The notes: a model not told the origin generated them from the letters alone. 46,059 nt of DNA from an uncultured Flavonifractor sp. (GCA_947649225.1 CANSQX010000005.1:1-46059), one strand, 5' to 3'; counted from the stretch's first letter, positions 8,377-16,603 are shown. A program made the numbers and translations.

Positions 8377-8405
8377 AGAGATATTGACGAAATCCGGGCC
8401 GGATC

Positions 8406-9131
8406 TCAGATGACAAGCCCCCCGTTGGGGGCGATCACCTGGCCGGTGAGGAACCGGGCGGCGTCCGAGGCCAGGAAAAACAGGCTCTCCGCCACGTCCT
8501 CCGGGGTTCCGATGGTCTCCAAAGGGGTCTCCAGGCGCAGCGCCTCCCGGTCCTCCTGCGTCAGGGCGGCGTTCATCCCGGTGTCGATGAATCCGGGGGC
8601 CACACAGTTAACCGCAATGCCGGAGGGCCCCAGCTCCTTGGCCAGGGCCTTGGTCAGGCCGATCACCGCCGCCTTGGAGGCCGAATAGGCCGCCTCGCAG
8701 GAGCCGCCCACCTGCCCCCACATGGAGGAGACCGTTACGATCCGCCCCGCCTTCCGGTGGATCATGTGGGGCAGGACGGCCCGGACTGTGTAGAACACCC
8801 CATCCACGTTTACGGCGAACATCCGGCGCCAGTCCCCGTCGGTCAGATCGGTGAACAGCTTCTGCTGGGCGACACCGGCATTGCATATCAAAATGTCAAG
8901 TTGACAAAATTTATCCAACACATTGTCAACCATACGGCGGACCTGCTCCGGGTCGCTCACGTCGGCCTGGACGGCAATTCCCCCCAGCTCCTCCGCCAGG
9001 GCCCGGGCCTGGGCCTCCGACCGGCAGTAGTTGACGGCGACGCGATAGCCCGCCGCCGCGAAGCGCCTGGCCGCCGCCGCGCCGATCCCCCGGCTGCCGC
9101 CGGTGATCAGCACTGTTTTCGCCCCGCTCAC
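8406..9131 (-). CDS. Short-chain dehydrogenase/reductase, FabG-like
   Basis: A 241-residue NAD(P)-dependent oxidoreductase of the classical SDR family. It shows the cofactor motif TGGSRGIG (residues 10-17), the NAG motif (ICNAGVA), catalytic Ser136 (VTVSSMWG), Tyr149 and Lys153 (YSASKAA), and the C-terminal TGQVIAPNGG. FabG (3-oxoacyl-ACP reductase) is the closest well-known match, but no other fatty-acid gene is near, so the substrate is open. I prefer GTG 9131, which overlaps the esterase stop (GTGA) with AAGGGG close by; ATG 9146 would add five residues. It is translated together with the esterase gene. Confidence 0.88.
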   Translation of the reverse strand: MSGAKTVLITGGSRGIGAAAARRFAAAGYRVAVNYCRSEAQARALAEELGGIAVQADVSDPEQVRRMVDNVLDKFCQLDILICNAGVAQQKLFTDLTDGDWRRMFAVNVDGVFYTVRAVLPHMIHRKAGRIVTVSSMWGQVGGSCEAAYSASKAAVIGLTKALAKELGPSGIAVNCVAPGFIDTGMNAALTQEDREALRLETPLETIGTPEDVAESLFFLASDAARFLTGQVIAPNGGLVI

Positions 9132-9913
9132 AGCCCCTTCAGCCATTCCAGGCACAGGGGGAACCAAGTGGCCACATGGGGGTCCTGCTGGTCGGGCCGT
9201 CCCTGGGAGCGGGCATCGGCCAGCGCCATAGCGTGGGGCCCGCTGGGATAGAGGTGGAGCTCAAAGGGCACGTGCGCCTGCCGCAGGGCTGCGGCACAGA
9301 GGAGGCTGTGCTCCACGGGTACGGTGGCGTCGGCCACCGTGGCCCAGAGGAAGGTGGGCGGCGTTTGAGGCCCTATGGCGTTCTCCAGACAGAGGGCGGC
9401 GGGGACCGGAGCCCCCTCGCCCAATAAATTCTGGTAGCTGACCACGCTGCCGAAGGGGGGCTTGGCGGTAATTACGGGGTAGCAGAGCACGGCGGCATCG
9501 GGCCGGGCGGCTCCCTCGGGCAGGTCCAGGGTCTCCCGTACCTCCGGGGCGTCCCACAGGTTGGCGGCGCAGCCCGCCAGATGGCCGCCGGCGGAGAAGC
9601 CGCACACAGCCACCCGGGCCGCCCCCCGCCTGCGGAGGAACGCCACAGCCGCGGCGGCCTCCAGCAGCGGGAGAGGCCAGCGGTCGGGGGCCACGCTGTA
9701 CTCCAGTACGGCGGCGGCGTATCCGGCCTCAGCGAAGGCGGCGGCCACGGGGTGTCCCTCCCGATCGGCGGCGGTGAGCCCGTAGCCCCCGCCGGGCAGG
9801 ACTACCACCCCCCAGTCCGCCCGCTCCGGGCCATAAGCGGTGAGGGCAGCCCTGGTGGCTCCGGCAGGGAGCCTGGGATGGATGGCCGTGCGGTCAAGGC
9901 GTTGGATATTCAT
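9128..9913 (-). CDS. Alpha/beta hydrolase, acetyl-esterase-like
   Basis: A 261-residue cytosolic serine hydrolase. The nucleophile elbow is GFSAGG (Ser107), the oxyanion region is LPGGGYG (39-45), and likely Asp195 and His227 (SGPHAMA) complete the triad. The pattern fits the acetyl-esterase/xylan-esterase branch (COG0657-like, BD-FAE-like). GGAGG precedes the ATG at 9913. It is the first gene of a two-gene unit with the overlapping dehydrogenase, which suggests release of an ester followed by oxidation or reduction of the product; that link is an inference. A promoter could not be fixed in the 140 bases upstream. Confidence 0.87.
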   Translation of the reverse strand: MNIQRLDRTAIHPRLPAGATRAALTAYGPERADWGVVVLPGGGYGLTAADREGHPVAAAFAEAGYAAAVLEYSVAPDRWPLPLLEAAAAVAFLRRRGAARVAVCGFSAGGHLAGCAANLWDAPEVRETLDLPEGAARPDAAVLCYPVITAKPPFGSVVSYQNLLGEGAPVPAALCLENAIGPQTPPTFLWATVADATVPVEHSLLCAAALRQAHVPFELHLYPSGPHAMALADARSQGRPDQQDPHVATWFPLCLEWLKGL

Positions 9914-10053
9914 CGGGTATCCTCCTATCTATCTCCGGTCGCGCAGGTGTTAGTTAAATAATGGGTTTTTCATCGACTTATATCGAAATATGTCGGTTTT
10001 CCAGGGGTTTGTCATAATATGGAGATACAACTATCAGAAAGGGTGGTCTTGCA

Positions 10054-10443
10054 ATGATGACAAAATCCGAACGGCTGCTCCGGTCCATCCTGGGCCCCGT
10101 GCGGGCGGACGTCCGCCCCCTGGCCTACGCGGTGGATATTGCGGGGGAGCTCCTTTTTGAGCGGCATATTCCGATGGACGATATCCGGGTAACAAAGGAC
10201 GTGTACCCCTGGGTGGCGGAACAGATCAACCGGAGCCCCGGTGCAGTTACCCGCCGGGTGGAACGCCTGGCCAATCTCTGCTGGGACACCCTGATGGAGC
10301 GGAATCTGGTGGCGGCCTATATCGGCACGCCGCTCAAGGACATCAAGGCGCCCCGGGACCTGATCCTGTACCTGGCCTTTTACATTGAGTTTGAGCGCCC
10401 CTTCTTCGATGTGGTCAACCAGGAGCCCGCGCTACTCTTCTAG
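10054..10443 (+). CDS. Stand-alone Spo0A C-terminal-like DNA-binding protein
   Basis: A 129-residue protein that matches only the effector domain of Spo0A. VTKDVYPWVAEQINR (residues 46-60) aligns with [15 protein letters not shown] in the Spo0A encoded at 20695-21453, and the helix-turn-helix ends in CWD/AWD in both. There is no receiver domain. The recognition helix differs (SPGAVTRRVERL against [12 protein letters not shown]), so it probably reads another site than the 0A box. The start is the first of two ATGs (10054), with GGGTGG seven bases upstream. It is divergent from the esterase gene and may regulate it. The C-terminal ~40 residues are hydrophobic and have no evident match in Spo0A. 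Confidence 0.8.
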   Translation: MMTKSERLLRSILGPVRADVRPLAYAVDIAGELLFERHIPMDDIRVTKDVYPWVAEQINRSPGAVTRRVERLANLCWDTLMERNLVAAYIGTPLKDIKAPRDLILYLAFYIEFERPFFDVVNQEPALLF

Positions 10444-10451
10444 CCTGCAAA

Positions 10452-10484
10452 AATTCCCCCTGCCGCACAGCGGCAGGGGGAATT
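10452..10484 (-). terminator. Terminator of the flagellar operon
   Basis: A perfect 14-bp stem (10452-10465 with 10471-10484) has a 5-base loop and, on the minus strand, runs into AATTTTTGC. It is the terminator of the leftward flgM-to-yjfB operon and also separates the convergent Spo0A-like gene. Confidence 0.85.
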
Positions 10485-10490
10485 GGGCCG

Positions 10491-10664
10491 TCAGGCGTAG
10501 GTATCAATGAAATCGCCCTTGGCGGGGAGCTCGGGGAGCATGTTAAGCAACTCCTGTCCGGCCAGCTCCTGGGCATCCATCATCTTTTTGGTCACTGCCA
10601 TGGAGTAGTTGGTGGCAAAGCTGGCTGCGCTCATATCCATTGCCATGCTGGCAATCGAGTCCAT
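10491..10664 (-). CDS. YjfB-family putative motility protein
   Basis: A 57-residue protein from ATG 10664 to TGA 10491. Its sequence begins MDSIASMAMDMSAASFATNY and carries MAVTKKMMDAQELAGQELLNML, the pattern of the YjfB motility family (PF14070-like) found near flagellar genes in Firmicutes. It lacks membrane segments and is helical. GGAGGA lies 10 bases upstream and overlaps the end of csrA. It is the last gene of the flagellar operon. Its molecular role is not known. Confidence 0.8.
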   Translation of the reverse strand: MDSIASMAMDMSAASFATNYSMAVTKKMMDAQELAGQELLNMLPELPAKGDFIDTYA

Positions 10665-10670
10665 CACAGG

Positions 10671-10943
10671 TCATTCCTCCTTTCCTTCTGGGTCTTTGGG
10701 CTTTCCCTTCCGGCCGTCCAGAACGCCGCCCAGCAGGCTGAGCAGCGCAGTGGGAGCGGCCTCCTCCTGAGCGGACTCCCGGTTGGCTGTGGCGGCTGTG
10801 ATCAGCTCATCCCGGAGAATGGGCACATCCTCCGGGGCGGAGATAGCCAGCCGGACCCGCATTCCGTCTACCGAGAGCACGGAGACGGTGATATTTTCCC
10901 CGATTACCACGGACTCGCCTGCCCGCCTCTGAAGAATCAGCAT
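10671..10943 (-). CDS. csrA: Carbon storage regulator CsrA
   Basis: A 90-residue RNA-binding translational repressor. The N-terminal ~48 residues (MLILQRRAGESVVIGENITVSVL..., then VRLAISAPEDVPILRDEL) are canonical CsrA, forming the dimeric beta fold that binds GGA in hairpin loops. The C-terminal tail of about 40 residues is Ala/Gly/Lys-rich and longer than in B. subtilis (74 residues total) or E. coli (61). ATG 10943 has GGGAGGGG six bases upstream and lies inside the end of fliW (7-base overlap). In Firmicutes, CsrA represses flagellin translation and is held inactive by FliW. Confidence 0.95.
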   Translation of the reverse strand: MLILQRRAGESVVIGENITVSVLSVDGMRVRLAISAPEDVPILRDELITAATANRESAQEEAAPTALLSLLGGVLDGRKGKPKDPEGKEE

Positions 10944-11392
10944 GGCGCCCCCTCCCAGCGGCCGAACTCGGCCAGAGGATGGCGCATCTCGTAGCAGCCG
11001 GTCTCCAGAATCACCTGACGGGCCTCCCGGGTCTCCGGGTGGATAGCCACCGGGCATTTCAGGTTGACCGTACTGTCCGACACCGGATTTTTCACGACGC
11101 AGAGCACATAAAAGCCCAGCTCCTGGCTCTCCTTGACGCCCAGGGCCTTGAGCTCCTGGGGCTGGAGGGAGGGGGCGTAATCGGGGCGCAGGGCAAAGGG
11201 ATCCATGGCCACAAAGGCCAGGGCAGGGGTCTGGACGCTCTGGAAGCAGAGCAGGGTACCGGCGCTGCCCTCAAAGGGGAGCAGGAGAAACTCCCGCTCC
11301 TCCTCGAAGCCGAACAGTCCGGCGGCGAAGCGGATGATCTCCGCCTCCTCGTACTCAATTTCGCCAAAATATTTGGTCTGGAGCTTTCGCAT
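10937..11392 (-). CDS. fliW: Flagellar assembly factor FliW
   Basis: A 151-residue cytosolic protein that binds either CsrA or flagellin and so couples flagellin level to its translation. Typical features are YFGEIEYEEAEIIRFAAGLFGFEEEREFLLL at the N-terminus (only partly quoted elsewhere) and NLKCPVAIHPETREARQVIL near the C-terminus. GAGGAGG precedes ATG 11392, and csrA overlaps its end, as in B. subtilis and many clostridia. Confidence 0.95.
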   Translation of the reverse strand: MRKLQTKYFGEIEYEEAEIIRFAAGLFGFEEEREFLLLPFEGSAGTLLCFQSVQTPALAFVAMDPFALRPDYAPSLQPQELKALGVKESQELGFYVLCVVKNPVSDSTVNLKCPVAIHPETREARQVILETGCYEMRHPLAEFGRWEGAPC

Positions 11393-11404
11393 AGCGCCTC
11401 CTCG

Positions 11405-12013
11405 TCAGGCCTCCACGTCGATGGGCTGGTGATTGGGATCGGCGGAGGGGGGGACATACAGAGGACCGCCCACGTATTTGATGATCACATCGGGCTGCTG
11501 CTTCACCGAGAGCTCAATGTCGCCCGGGGTAAACTCAAAGTGGGGCTGGTTGACCCGCCAGTCAAAATTCAGCTTATCCATCTCATAGCGGATGTGCATC
11601 TCGCCCGGGTCCCAGGTGATCTCAGGGGGGACGGAGGGCAGGAACTCAAGCCCCACATTGGGCTTGTAGTTCTTATTCTGGGCGTCGGCGGCGAACTGGG
11701 TCACCATCTCCTGGCCGATTTTGGCGTCCAGGAGCAGCTGCCCCTGCTGGGCAAAGGTGGCCGTGGCCGAATAGGCGGCCTGCTGGCCCTGCTGGGCGTA
11801 CTGCTCCACAGAGCGGACCGCTGTGGGGGTGATGGAGTTGCGTGCCTCAAAGGTATCGATATTCAGGCGGATGGGGCGGCTCTTGATGCTCAGGCCGCCA
11901 TCATTGCGGGAGATCTCCAGATCTGCCGTGCCCCTGGTATACTCCAGCTTGGCATGGCTCACCTTCATCTCGATCTCAATTGGCACGGTTTTGATCTCGA
12001 TCAGTGGATACAT
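11405..12013 (-). CDS. YviE-like flagellar operon protein (DUF6470 type)
   Basis: A 202-residue soluble protein starting at ATG 12013. It has repeated beta-like segments around IEIEMKVSHAKLEYTRGTADLEI and a central Gln/Ala-rich helix (EQYAQQGQQAAYSATATFAQQGQ). Gene order flgK-flgL-yviE-fliW-csrA is that of B. subtilis, which supports the YviE identity. The function is unknown. The best ribosome site (AAGGAG) is 14 bases from the ATG, unusually far, and lies inside the end of the small ORF 12018-12203; coupling to that ORF is possible. Confidence 0.8.
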   Translation of the reverse strand: MYPLIEIKTVPIEIEMKVSHAKLEYTRGTADLEISRNDGGLSIKSRPIRLNIDTFEARNSITPTAVRSVEQYAQQGQQAAYSATATFAQQGQLLLDAKIGQEMVTQFAADAQNKNYKPNVGLEFLPSVPPEITWDPGEMHIRYEMDKLNFDWRVNQPHFEFTPGDIELSVKQQPDVIIKYVGGPLYVPPSADPNHQPIDVEA

Positions 12014-12017
12014 AATA

Positions 12018-12203
12018 TCATTCCGCGCTCCTTTCCAACACAGAACTTGGAGCCTGCATGCAAAACCGCAAAACACCGCCCTGCCGGGTCCTCTCGCCGC
12101 CCCGCGGCACAAAATCATCGCAAATAAAAGCCCGGTCTCTCTCTATGTTCTGCCCGGCAGGACGTTCCAGTCCCCGGCAGTCCGGTGTTTCCCGGTGATC
12201 CAT
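12018..12203 (-). CDS. Possible small gene between flgL and the yviE-like gene
   Basis: A 61-codon frame from ATG 12203 to TGA 12018, preceded by a strong AAGGAG with seven bases spacing. It fills most of a 241-base gap in an otherwise tightly packed operon and ends four bases before the next start. The protein is polar and charged with two or three cysteines (DCRG, FICDD, RFCMQ). I recognise no family. It could instead be untranslated leader that merely looks open at this GC content. Confidence 0.42.
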   Translation of the reverse strand: MDHRETPDCRGLERPAGQNIERDRAFICDDFVPRGGERTRQGGVLRFCMQAPSSVLERSAE

Positions 12204-12254
12204 GCTGGTCTCCTTCGCCGGGTTTCACACAGTTCAAACAATTCCAAAAACAGA

Positions 12255-13811
12255 CTAATTCAGATAGTCCATCAGGCTCTGAGACAGGATGCTGTTGCCC
12301 ACCTTCAGGGCGGCGTTGTAGCAGTACTGCGCCCAGATAAAGGAGGTAATGGCCTCCGCCATGTCCACGTCCTCCACGCCGGAGATCTGCTCCGTCAGGT
12401 TGTAGGCGGTATCCTCCAGCAGCTCGCCGTTGTTTTTGAGCTTCTGGGTGGCGGCGGAGAGGTCTGTATAGGCGGAGTCCAGGTCGCCCATGGAGTCCTC
12501 CAGCTTGCCGGCCAGACGGTTGAACTCCTCCCAGTGGGCATTTTCCTTGCCCCACGGCTCATCCTTGTACGTGGAGCAGATCTCCCCCATCCGCTTGATC
12601 AGGGAGACGATGTTCTTCGGGTCGCCGTCCTCATCCACGCCGTAGCCCAGGAAGGTAATGCCCTGGAGGGAGGAGTCATAGGCGCTGGAGGCAATCAGCT
12701 GGTCGGTGTCGGGGTTCTCCTTCATGCCCAGGCCGATGTCCACGTAGGTGGCCTCGTCGTTCATCATATACTGCAGCTTTTTCATGTCCGCCTCGGCCTT
12801 CTCATAGTCGGTCTTGGTGATGGTGTCCTCTGCATCGATAGCGGCGGCGGTGTCGTCGTCGCCAATCACCAAGTAATGAGTTCCATTGGGATCCAGCTTG
12901 CCGTCGGCGTCAAACGTTGCGGGATTCGCTCCATCCATGAGCAGTTTGGGCACCTTTGGAATGGCAGGGGGCTTAACGATAACCTCCTCGCCGTCCTGGG
13001 TCAGCAGCCCCGCAGCCTTCAGGTCATCCACATCCGTCTGCTGAATCTTTCCGGCGGCAATCAGTTCCTGAATCGGATCCGCCGTCGTCGTTGGATTATC
13101 CGCCAACGCCTTCGACACTCTTTCGGCGGCCTGATCCAGGCCCTCCGCCTTTGTCTTTGCAGCCACAGCGGCCTGGTAGTCCGCAGCGGAGATGGCGGAC
13201 GTATTCTGCGCTTTCAAATAGGTGCCGGAGCCGGGGTTGATTGCCCCGGTGGCCGGATCGATTTCAATCGGATTCGTGCCGTCCTGCACCAGCGCGGGCA
13301 CCTCGGTATCGACGGCCACGCCGCGGTAATAGAGCTTGCCGCCCTCCCAGGTAAAGGGGACGTTGAGACCGTCGGCCCCGGCAAAGATGAAGGTATCGCC
13401 ATACTTGGAGTTCATAGTCTGAACCACGGTATCGGCAATCTGACTCAAGACCTTGCCCAAGGCGGTGCGGGCGTCGCCGGTGGGGTCGTTCAGGCCCTCG
13501 AGCACCGTGCTCCAGGCCTCGGCGTTGTCGCCGGTGGAGCGGCTCTTCAGCAGGCTCTGCACGCCGTCGATGGCGCTGTACGCGGTATCATACTTGCGGT
13601 TGACCGCTTCGTTGATGGTGTACTGGGCCTCCACCCGGGACAGGGAGCGGCGCATCTGAAACGCCCGGGAGGCGGCCGCCGGGTCCTCGGCGTAGGAGTT
13701 GAAATTCCGCTGGGTGAGCATCGTTTCCCGGGCCTTATTCTGCGCAATAAAGGAGTGCATCAAATTGCTGCGGTAGGTCCGGAGCACGCCGCCGGTGGTC
13801 GATCGAATCAT
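12255..13811 (-). CDS. flgL: Flagellar hook-filament junction protein FlgL with a large insert
   Basis: A 518-residue FlgL (HAP3), secreted by the flagellar type III system to join hook and filament. The N-terminus (MIRSTTGGVLRTYRSNLMHS), NSYAEDPAAASRAFQMRRSL, FIFAGADG and the C-terminal helix ALKVGNSILSQSLMDYLN are typical. The usual length is near 300 residues; here about 180 extra residues lie at 170-350. The insert contains two related units: VPALVQDGTNP (171-181) and VPKLLMDGANP (287-297), each followed by an Asp/Gly/Pro-rich stretch and then ISAADYQAA or ITKTDYEKA. The insert would be the surface-exposed domain. GGAGGG precedes ATG 13811. Confidence 0.92.
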   Translation of the reverse strand: MIRSTTGGVLRTYRSNLMHSFIAQNKARETMLTQRNFNSYAEDPAAASRAFQMRRSLSRVEAQYTINEAVNRKYDTAYSAIDGVQSLLKSRSTGDNAEAWSTVLEGLNDPTGDARTALGKVLSQIADTVVQTMNSKYGDTFIFAGADGLNVPFTWEGGKLYYRGVAVDTEVPALVQDGTNPIEIDPATGAINPGSGTYLKAQNTSAISAADYQAAVAAKTKAEGLDQAAERVSKALADNPTTTADPIQELIAAGKIQQTDVDDLKAAGLLTQDGEEVIVKPPAIPKVPKLLMDGANPATFDADGKLDPNGTHYLVIGDDDTAAAIDAEDTITKTDYEKAEADMKKLQYMMNDEATYVDIGLGMKENPDTDQLIASSAYDSSLQGITFLGYGVDEDGDPKNIVSLIKRMGEICSTYKDEPWGKENAHWEEFNRLAGKLEDSMGDLDSAYTDLSAATQKLKNNGELLEDTAYNLTEQISGVEDVDMAEAITSFIWAQYCYNAALKVGNSILSQSLMDYLN

Positions 13812-13832
13812 ATTGGTATGCCCTCCTTACTG

Positions 13833-15770
13833 TTAGCGTCCGGCCACGCCGGTGTTGCTGATCAGCCGCTCCAGCGCCTCGTCCATGGCGGTCATGATCC
13901 GGCAGGCGGCGGTGTAGGCCTTCTGATACTGCATCATATTCATGGCCTCGTCGTTCAGGTCCACGCCGGAGACCGAGTCCCGGCTGGTATTGAGCTCCAC
14001 CGAGGAGCCATAGGACGCATTGAGCTTGATGTTGGTGCTCCGCTGGTCGTCGCCCAGGGTGGTCATCATGTGGTCCAGCATCTCCTGGAAGGAGCCCTCG
14101 AAGAGGTATTCGCTGATGGGGAGATCCGGATCCGGAGGATTGGCGCCTTTATCATACAGATCCTGCGGGTTAAACGTCAGGTCCTTGTCAATGAGGGTGA
14201 TCATGTGGTTCACATTGTCGTTCTGGGTGGTATCATCCAAGTCGTCGGGCTTGGTGGCGGTGCCGTTGGCGATGGCCTCCATGCCCGCAATGGTCTGGTC
14301 CACCTTGAGGAGAACGTGGACCTTGCCGTTGGCCCAGCTCTGGGAGATGGAGATATTGGCGGCGGTGATGCCGCTCATATCGTCGCTGTCGCCGTGGTTG
14401 CTGAACAGGCTGACCTTCTTGCCCTGCTTCGCAAGCACATCCAGCTCCTCCGTCGTCAGGTCATGGTCAGCTGTAATGTCAGCGCCGTTCAGTTGAACGG
14501 GTTTTCCATCTTCACCCACATAGACCCCGTCCTTGACGGCGTACTGCATGTTCAGATCGTTGAACTCCTCGGCGATCTTCTGGGCCAGCAGATCCAGGGA
14601 GCGCTGGTAGTAGGGGATGCCCCGCTTGGTAGTGGCGCTCTCGTCAACGTCCAAGTCCTTTTCGGAGGTAAACTCGCCCTTCTCGGTGAGCATTTCGCGC
14701 ATGGCCTGGAACGCGCCGTGGAGGTCGTTGTCGTCCAGGTCCACCTGCTCCGAGGGAACCAGGTTGCCCTGGTCGTCCTTCACCATCTTCACGCGGCCCT
14801 TGACGTCCTCCAGGCGGCTTATGATGATGTCATAGTTGTCGTTGAACGCCTGGGCCGCCTCCATAGGGTCGTCGGTCGGGTTGCCGTTTTCGTCCTCGTA
14901 GGCCTCGGCGCCCCCCTTGGTGTTGGCCTTGGGCGTCGCCAGCTGGGCGCAGTAGACGCCGTCCACCAGGGTTGCCTCATCGGTCTCCACTCCGGGGTCC
15001 GGGTTGGCGTCTCCCAGGGTAATGGTCAGCTTCTCCACCTTCTGGCCCGCGCCGATGTCCTCATAGCTGTAGGTGACGTTGATCTTCATGTACTGGGAGA
15101 GATCGTCAATGAGGCGGTTGCGCTCGTCGCGCATCTCCAACGCGTCGTCACCGTGGATCTCGCTCTTGCGGATGGCGGAGTTCAGCTCCCGGATGCCGGT
15201 CAGGATGCTGTTGACGTCGTTGATATCCTGCCGGAACATGTTTTCGGTCTGCTCCTTCTGGGTCTGGAGCTTGTCGGCATAGCTGTTGAGGAGGGTACAC
15301 AGATTCCCCGCCGCCACCCGGGTCAGCCGCTCGTACTGCTCCTGACCTGCGCTATTGCTCAGATCGATCAGGGACTTGGCCAGCTCGCTGAGCTGGGCGT
15401 AGACGATGCCGTTCTCGTCGTCGCCGGACCCCACCTCGTCCAATACGGAGGCCAGGTTGTTCAGGATAGCCAGTTTGGTGTCCTGATAGCCCACGTCGGA
15501 CATCTCATTGCGGTAGCGGATATCCAGATAGGGGTCCCGGATCTGGGAGATACCAGTGACCAGCGCGCCGTTGCCCACCCGCGCGCCGTACTTGGACTGA
15601 TAGCGGTCCGCGCCGCCGGTGCGCAGGCTCACCTGGTCCACCACCTGGCGGGTATAGCCCGGGGTGCTGATGTTGGAGATATTGTTTCCCGTCACGGTCA
15701 GGCCCTTCATGGCGGCGTAGATGCCCAGCCGGGCCTGGGTAAAGCTTCCGAAACTGCCGATACTGCCCAT
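13833..15770 (-). CDS. flgK: Flagellar hook-associated protein FlgK
   Basis: A 645-residue hook-filament junction protein (HAP1). The N-terminal GLTVTGNNISNISTPGYTRQ and the C-terminal SGVDLNDEAMNMMQYQKAYTA are the conserved rod/hook-type D0 helices. The central half (about 230-500) is acidic and Asn/Asp-rich, as expected of the variable exposed region, and makes this protein longer than many FlgK. AAGGAG lies eight bases before ATG 15770. It follows flgN, its likely chaperone, in the same operon. Confidence 0.95.
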   Translation of the reverse strand: MGSIGSFGSFTQARLGIYAAMKGLTVTGNNISNISTPGYTRQVVDQVSLRTGGADRYQSKYGARVGNGALVTGISQIRDPYLDIRYRNEMSDVGYQDTKLAILNNLASVLDEVGSGDDENGIVYAQLSELAKSLIDLSNSAGQEQYERLTRVAAGNLCTLLNSYADKLQTQKEQTENMFRQDINDVNSILTGIRELNSAIRKSEIHGDDALEMRDERNRLIDDLSQYMKINVTYSYEDIGAGQKVEKLTITLGDANPDPGVETDEATLVDGVYCAQLATPKANTKGGAEAYEDENGNPTDDPMEAAQAFNDNYDIIISRLEDVKGRVKMVKDDQGNLVPSEQVDLDDNDLHGAFQAMREMLTEKGEFTSEKDLDVDESATTKRGIPYYQRSLDLLAQKIAEEFNDLNMQYAVKDGVYVGEDGKPVQLNGADITADHDLTTEELDVLAKQGKKVSLFSNHGDSDDMSGITAANISISQSWANGKVHVLLKVDQTIAGMEAIANGTATKPDDLDDTTQNDNVNHMITLIDKDLTFNPQDLYDKGANPPDPDLPISEYLFEGSFQEMLDHMMTTLGDDQRSTNIKLNASYGSSVELNTSRDSVSGVDLNDEAMNMMQYQKAYTAACRIMTAMDEALERLISNTGVAGR

Positions 15771-15810
15771 AAGCGTTACTCCTTAATCAAATACTCAGCC
15801 CGACCTGCCG

Positions 15811-16287
15811 TCAGGCGCGAAAATCTGTCTTCATCTTCTGGGGCGGCTCTGCATTTGGCGGGGCATACCCCGCGCCGCTCTCGGACTGGGGCCCGCCCAT
15901 CTGTCCAATGGCCTTATCCAGGTCCCGGAGGTTGGACTCCAAAACCTGCCGGGCCCTTTCGGACTCCTGCCGGTAGGCCGCATAGCTCTGCTGCAAAGCC
16001 CCGGCCGTCTGGGCGGCCCTGGCCTGCAGATCAGCCGGGCTGTGGGCGGCCAGCGCAGACAGCGGGACGTTTTCCAGCCGGAGGCCGGCGGCCAGCTTCA
16101 GCCGCTTCTGCTCGTACCCCCGCAGGGACAGGGAGATGGCCTGCTCCTGCTTGAGCACCTCGTCCAGGTCCAGGAGATTGTCCCGGCGGACGGCGTCGGC
16201 CTTCTGACGGGCCAGCTCGCTGAGCCGGTCCAGGCTGCCGAGCAGCTCATCCAAAAGCTCCAGATAGGAGCGGAATTCCTGCCCCAT
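15811..16287 (-). CDS. flgN: FlgN-family flagellar chaperone
   Basis: A 158-residue, almost wholly helical cytosolic protein. Residues 1-120 form a long coiled-coil pattern (SYLELLDELLGSLDRLSELAR, then LLDLDEVLKQEQAISLSLRGYEQKR), as in FlgN, the export chaperone for FlgK and FlgL. Identity is supported by position between flgM and flgK. The C-terminal ~30 residues are Pro/Gly-rich. GAGGGA lies near ATG 16287, one base after the flgM stop. Confidence 0.87.
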   Translation of the reverse strand: MGQEFRSYLELLDELLGSLDRLSELARQKADAVRRDNLLDLDEVLKQEQAISLSLRGYEQKRLKLAAGLRLENVPLSALAAHSPADLQARAAQTAGALQQSYAAYRQESERARQVLESNLRDLDKAIGQMGGPQSESGAGYAPPNAEPPQKMKTDFRA

Positions 16288-16288
16288 C

Positions 16289-16603
16289 CTACAGTCCCTC
16301 GCCCAGGAGCAGGATCCGGGCAGCCATCGCCATGGGGTCGGGCGTATACTGGCCGGAGGCCACCGCCTGGCGCAGGGCGTGGATATCGCCGGTGGTGGTG
16401 GCGGTGCGCACCTCCTGGGACAGGCGGCTTACCATATCCATGCGGAACCGGCTCTCCCTCGTGGGCACGGAGGTGAGGGTGACGCTGTCGTAGCTGCCGT
16501 GGTTCTGGACGCCCTGGGTGCGGAGCTCCCGCTCCACGGTGGTACGGTAGGGCTTGGCCGGTGAGACGGGGGAGATAGCGCCATAGCCCGAAGAAGTCAG
16601 CAT
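16289..16603 (-). CDS. flgM: Anti-sigma-28 factor FlgM
   Basis: A 104-residue FlgM. The C-terminal half (RMDMVSRLSQEVRTATTTGDIHALRQAVASGQYTPDP..., quoted in part) carries the sigma-28-binding helices and the family GQYxPDP motif. The N-terminal half is polar and probably disordered, suited to export. FlgM holds the flagellar sigma factor inactive until the hook is complete. It is the first gene after the sigma-28-type promoter at 16711-16737, giving the usual negative feedback. Confidence 0.9.
   Translation of the reverse strand: MLTSSGYGAISPVSPAKPYRTTVERELRTQGVQNHGSYDSVTLTSVPTRESRFRMDMVSRLSQEVRTATTTGDIHALRQAVASGQYTPDPMAMAARILLLGEGL

Noticed and set aside
11823-16154. An open frame of 1443 codons on the + strand opposite flgL, flgK and neighbours
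   Set aside because: It lies exactly in codon register with flgK and flgL on the other strand, so it stays open simply because those genes avoid TTA, CTA and TCA codons. It lacks a ribosome site, and the opposite genes are clearly real.
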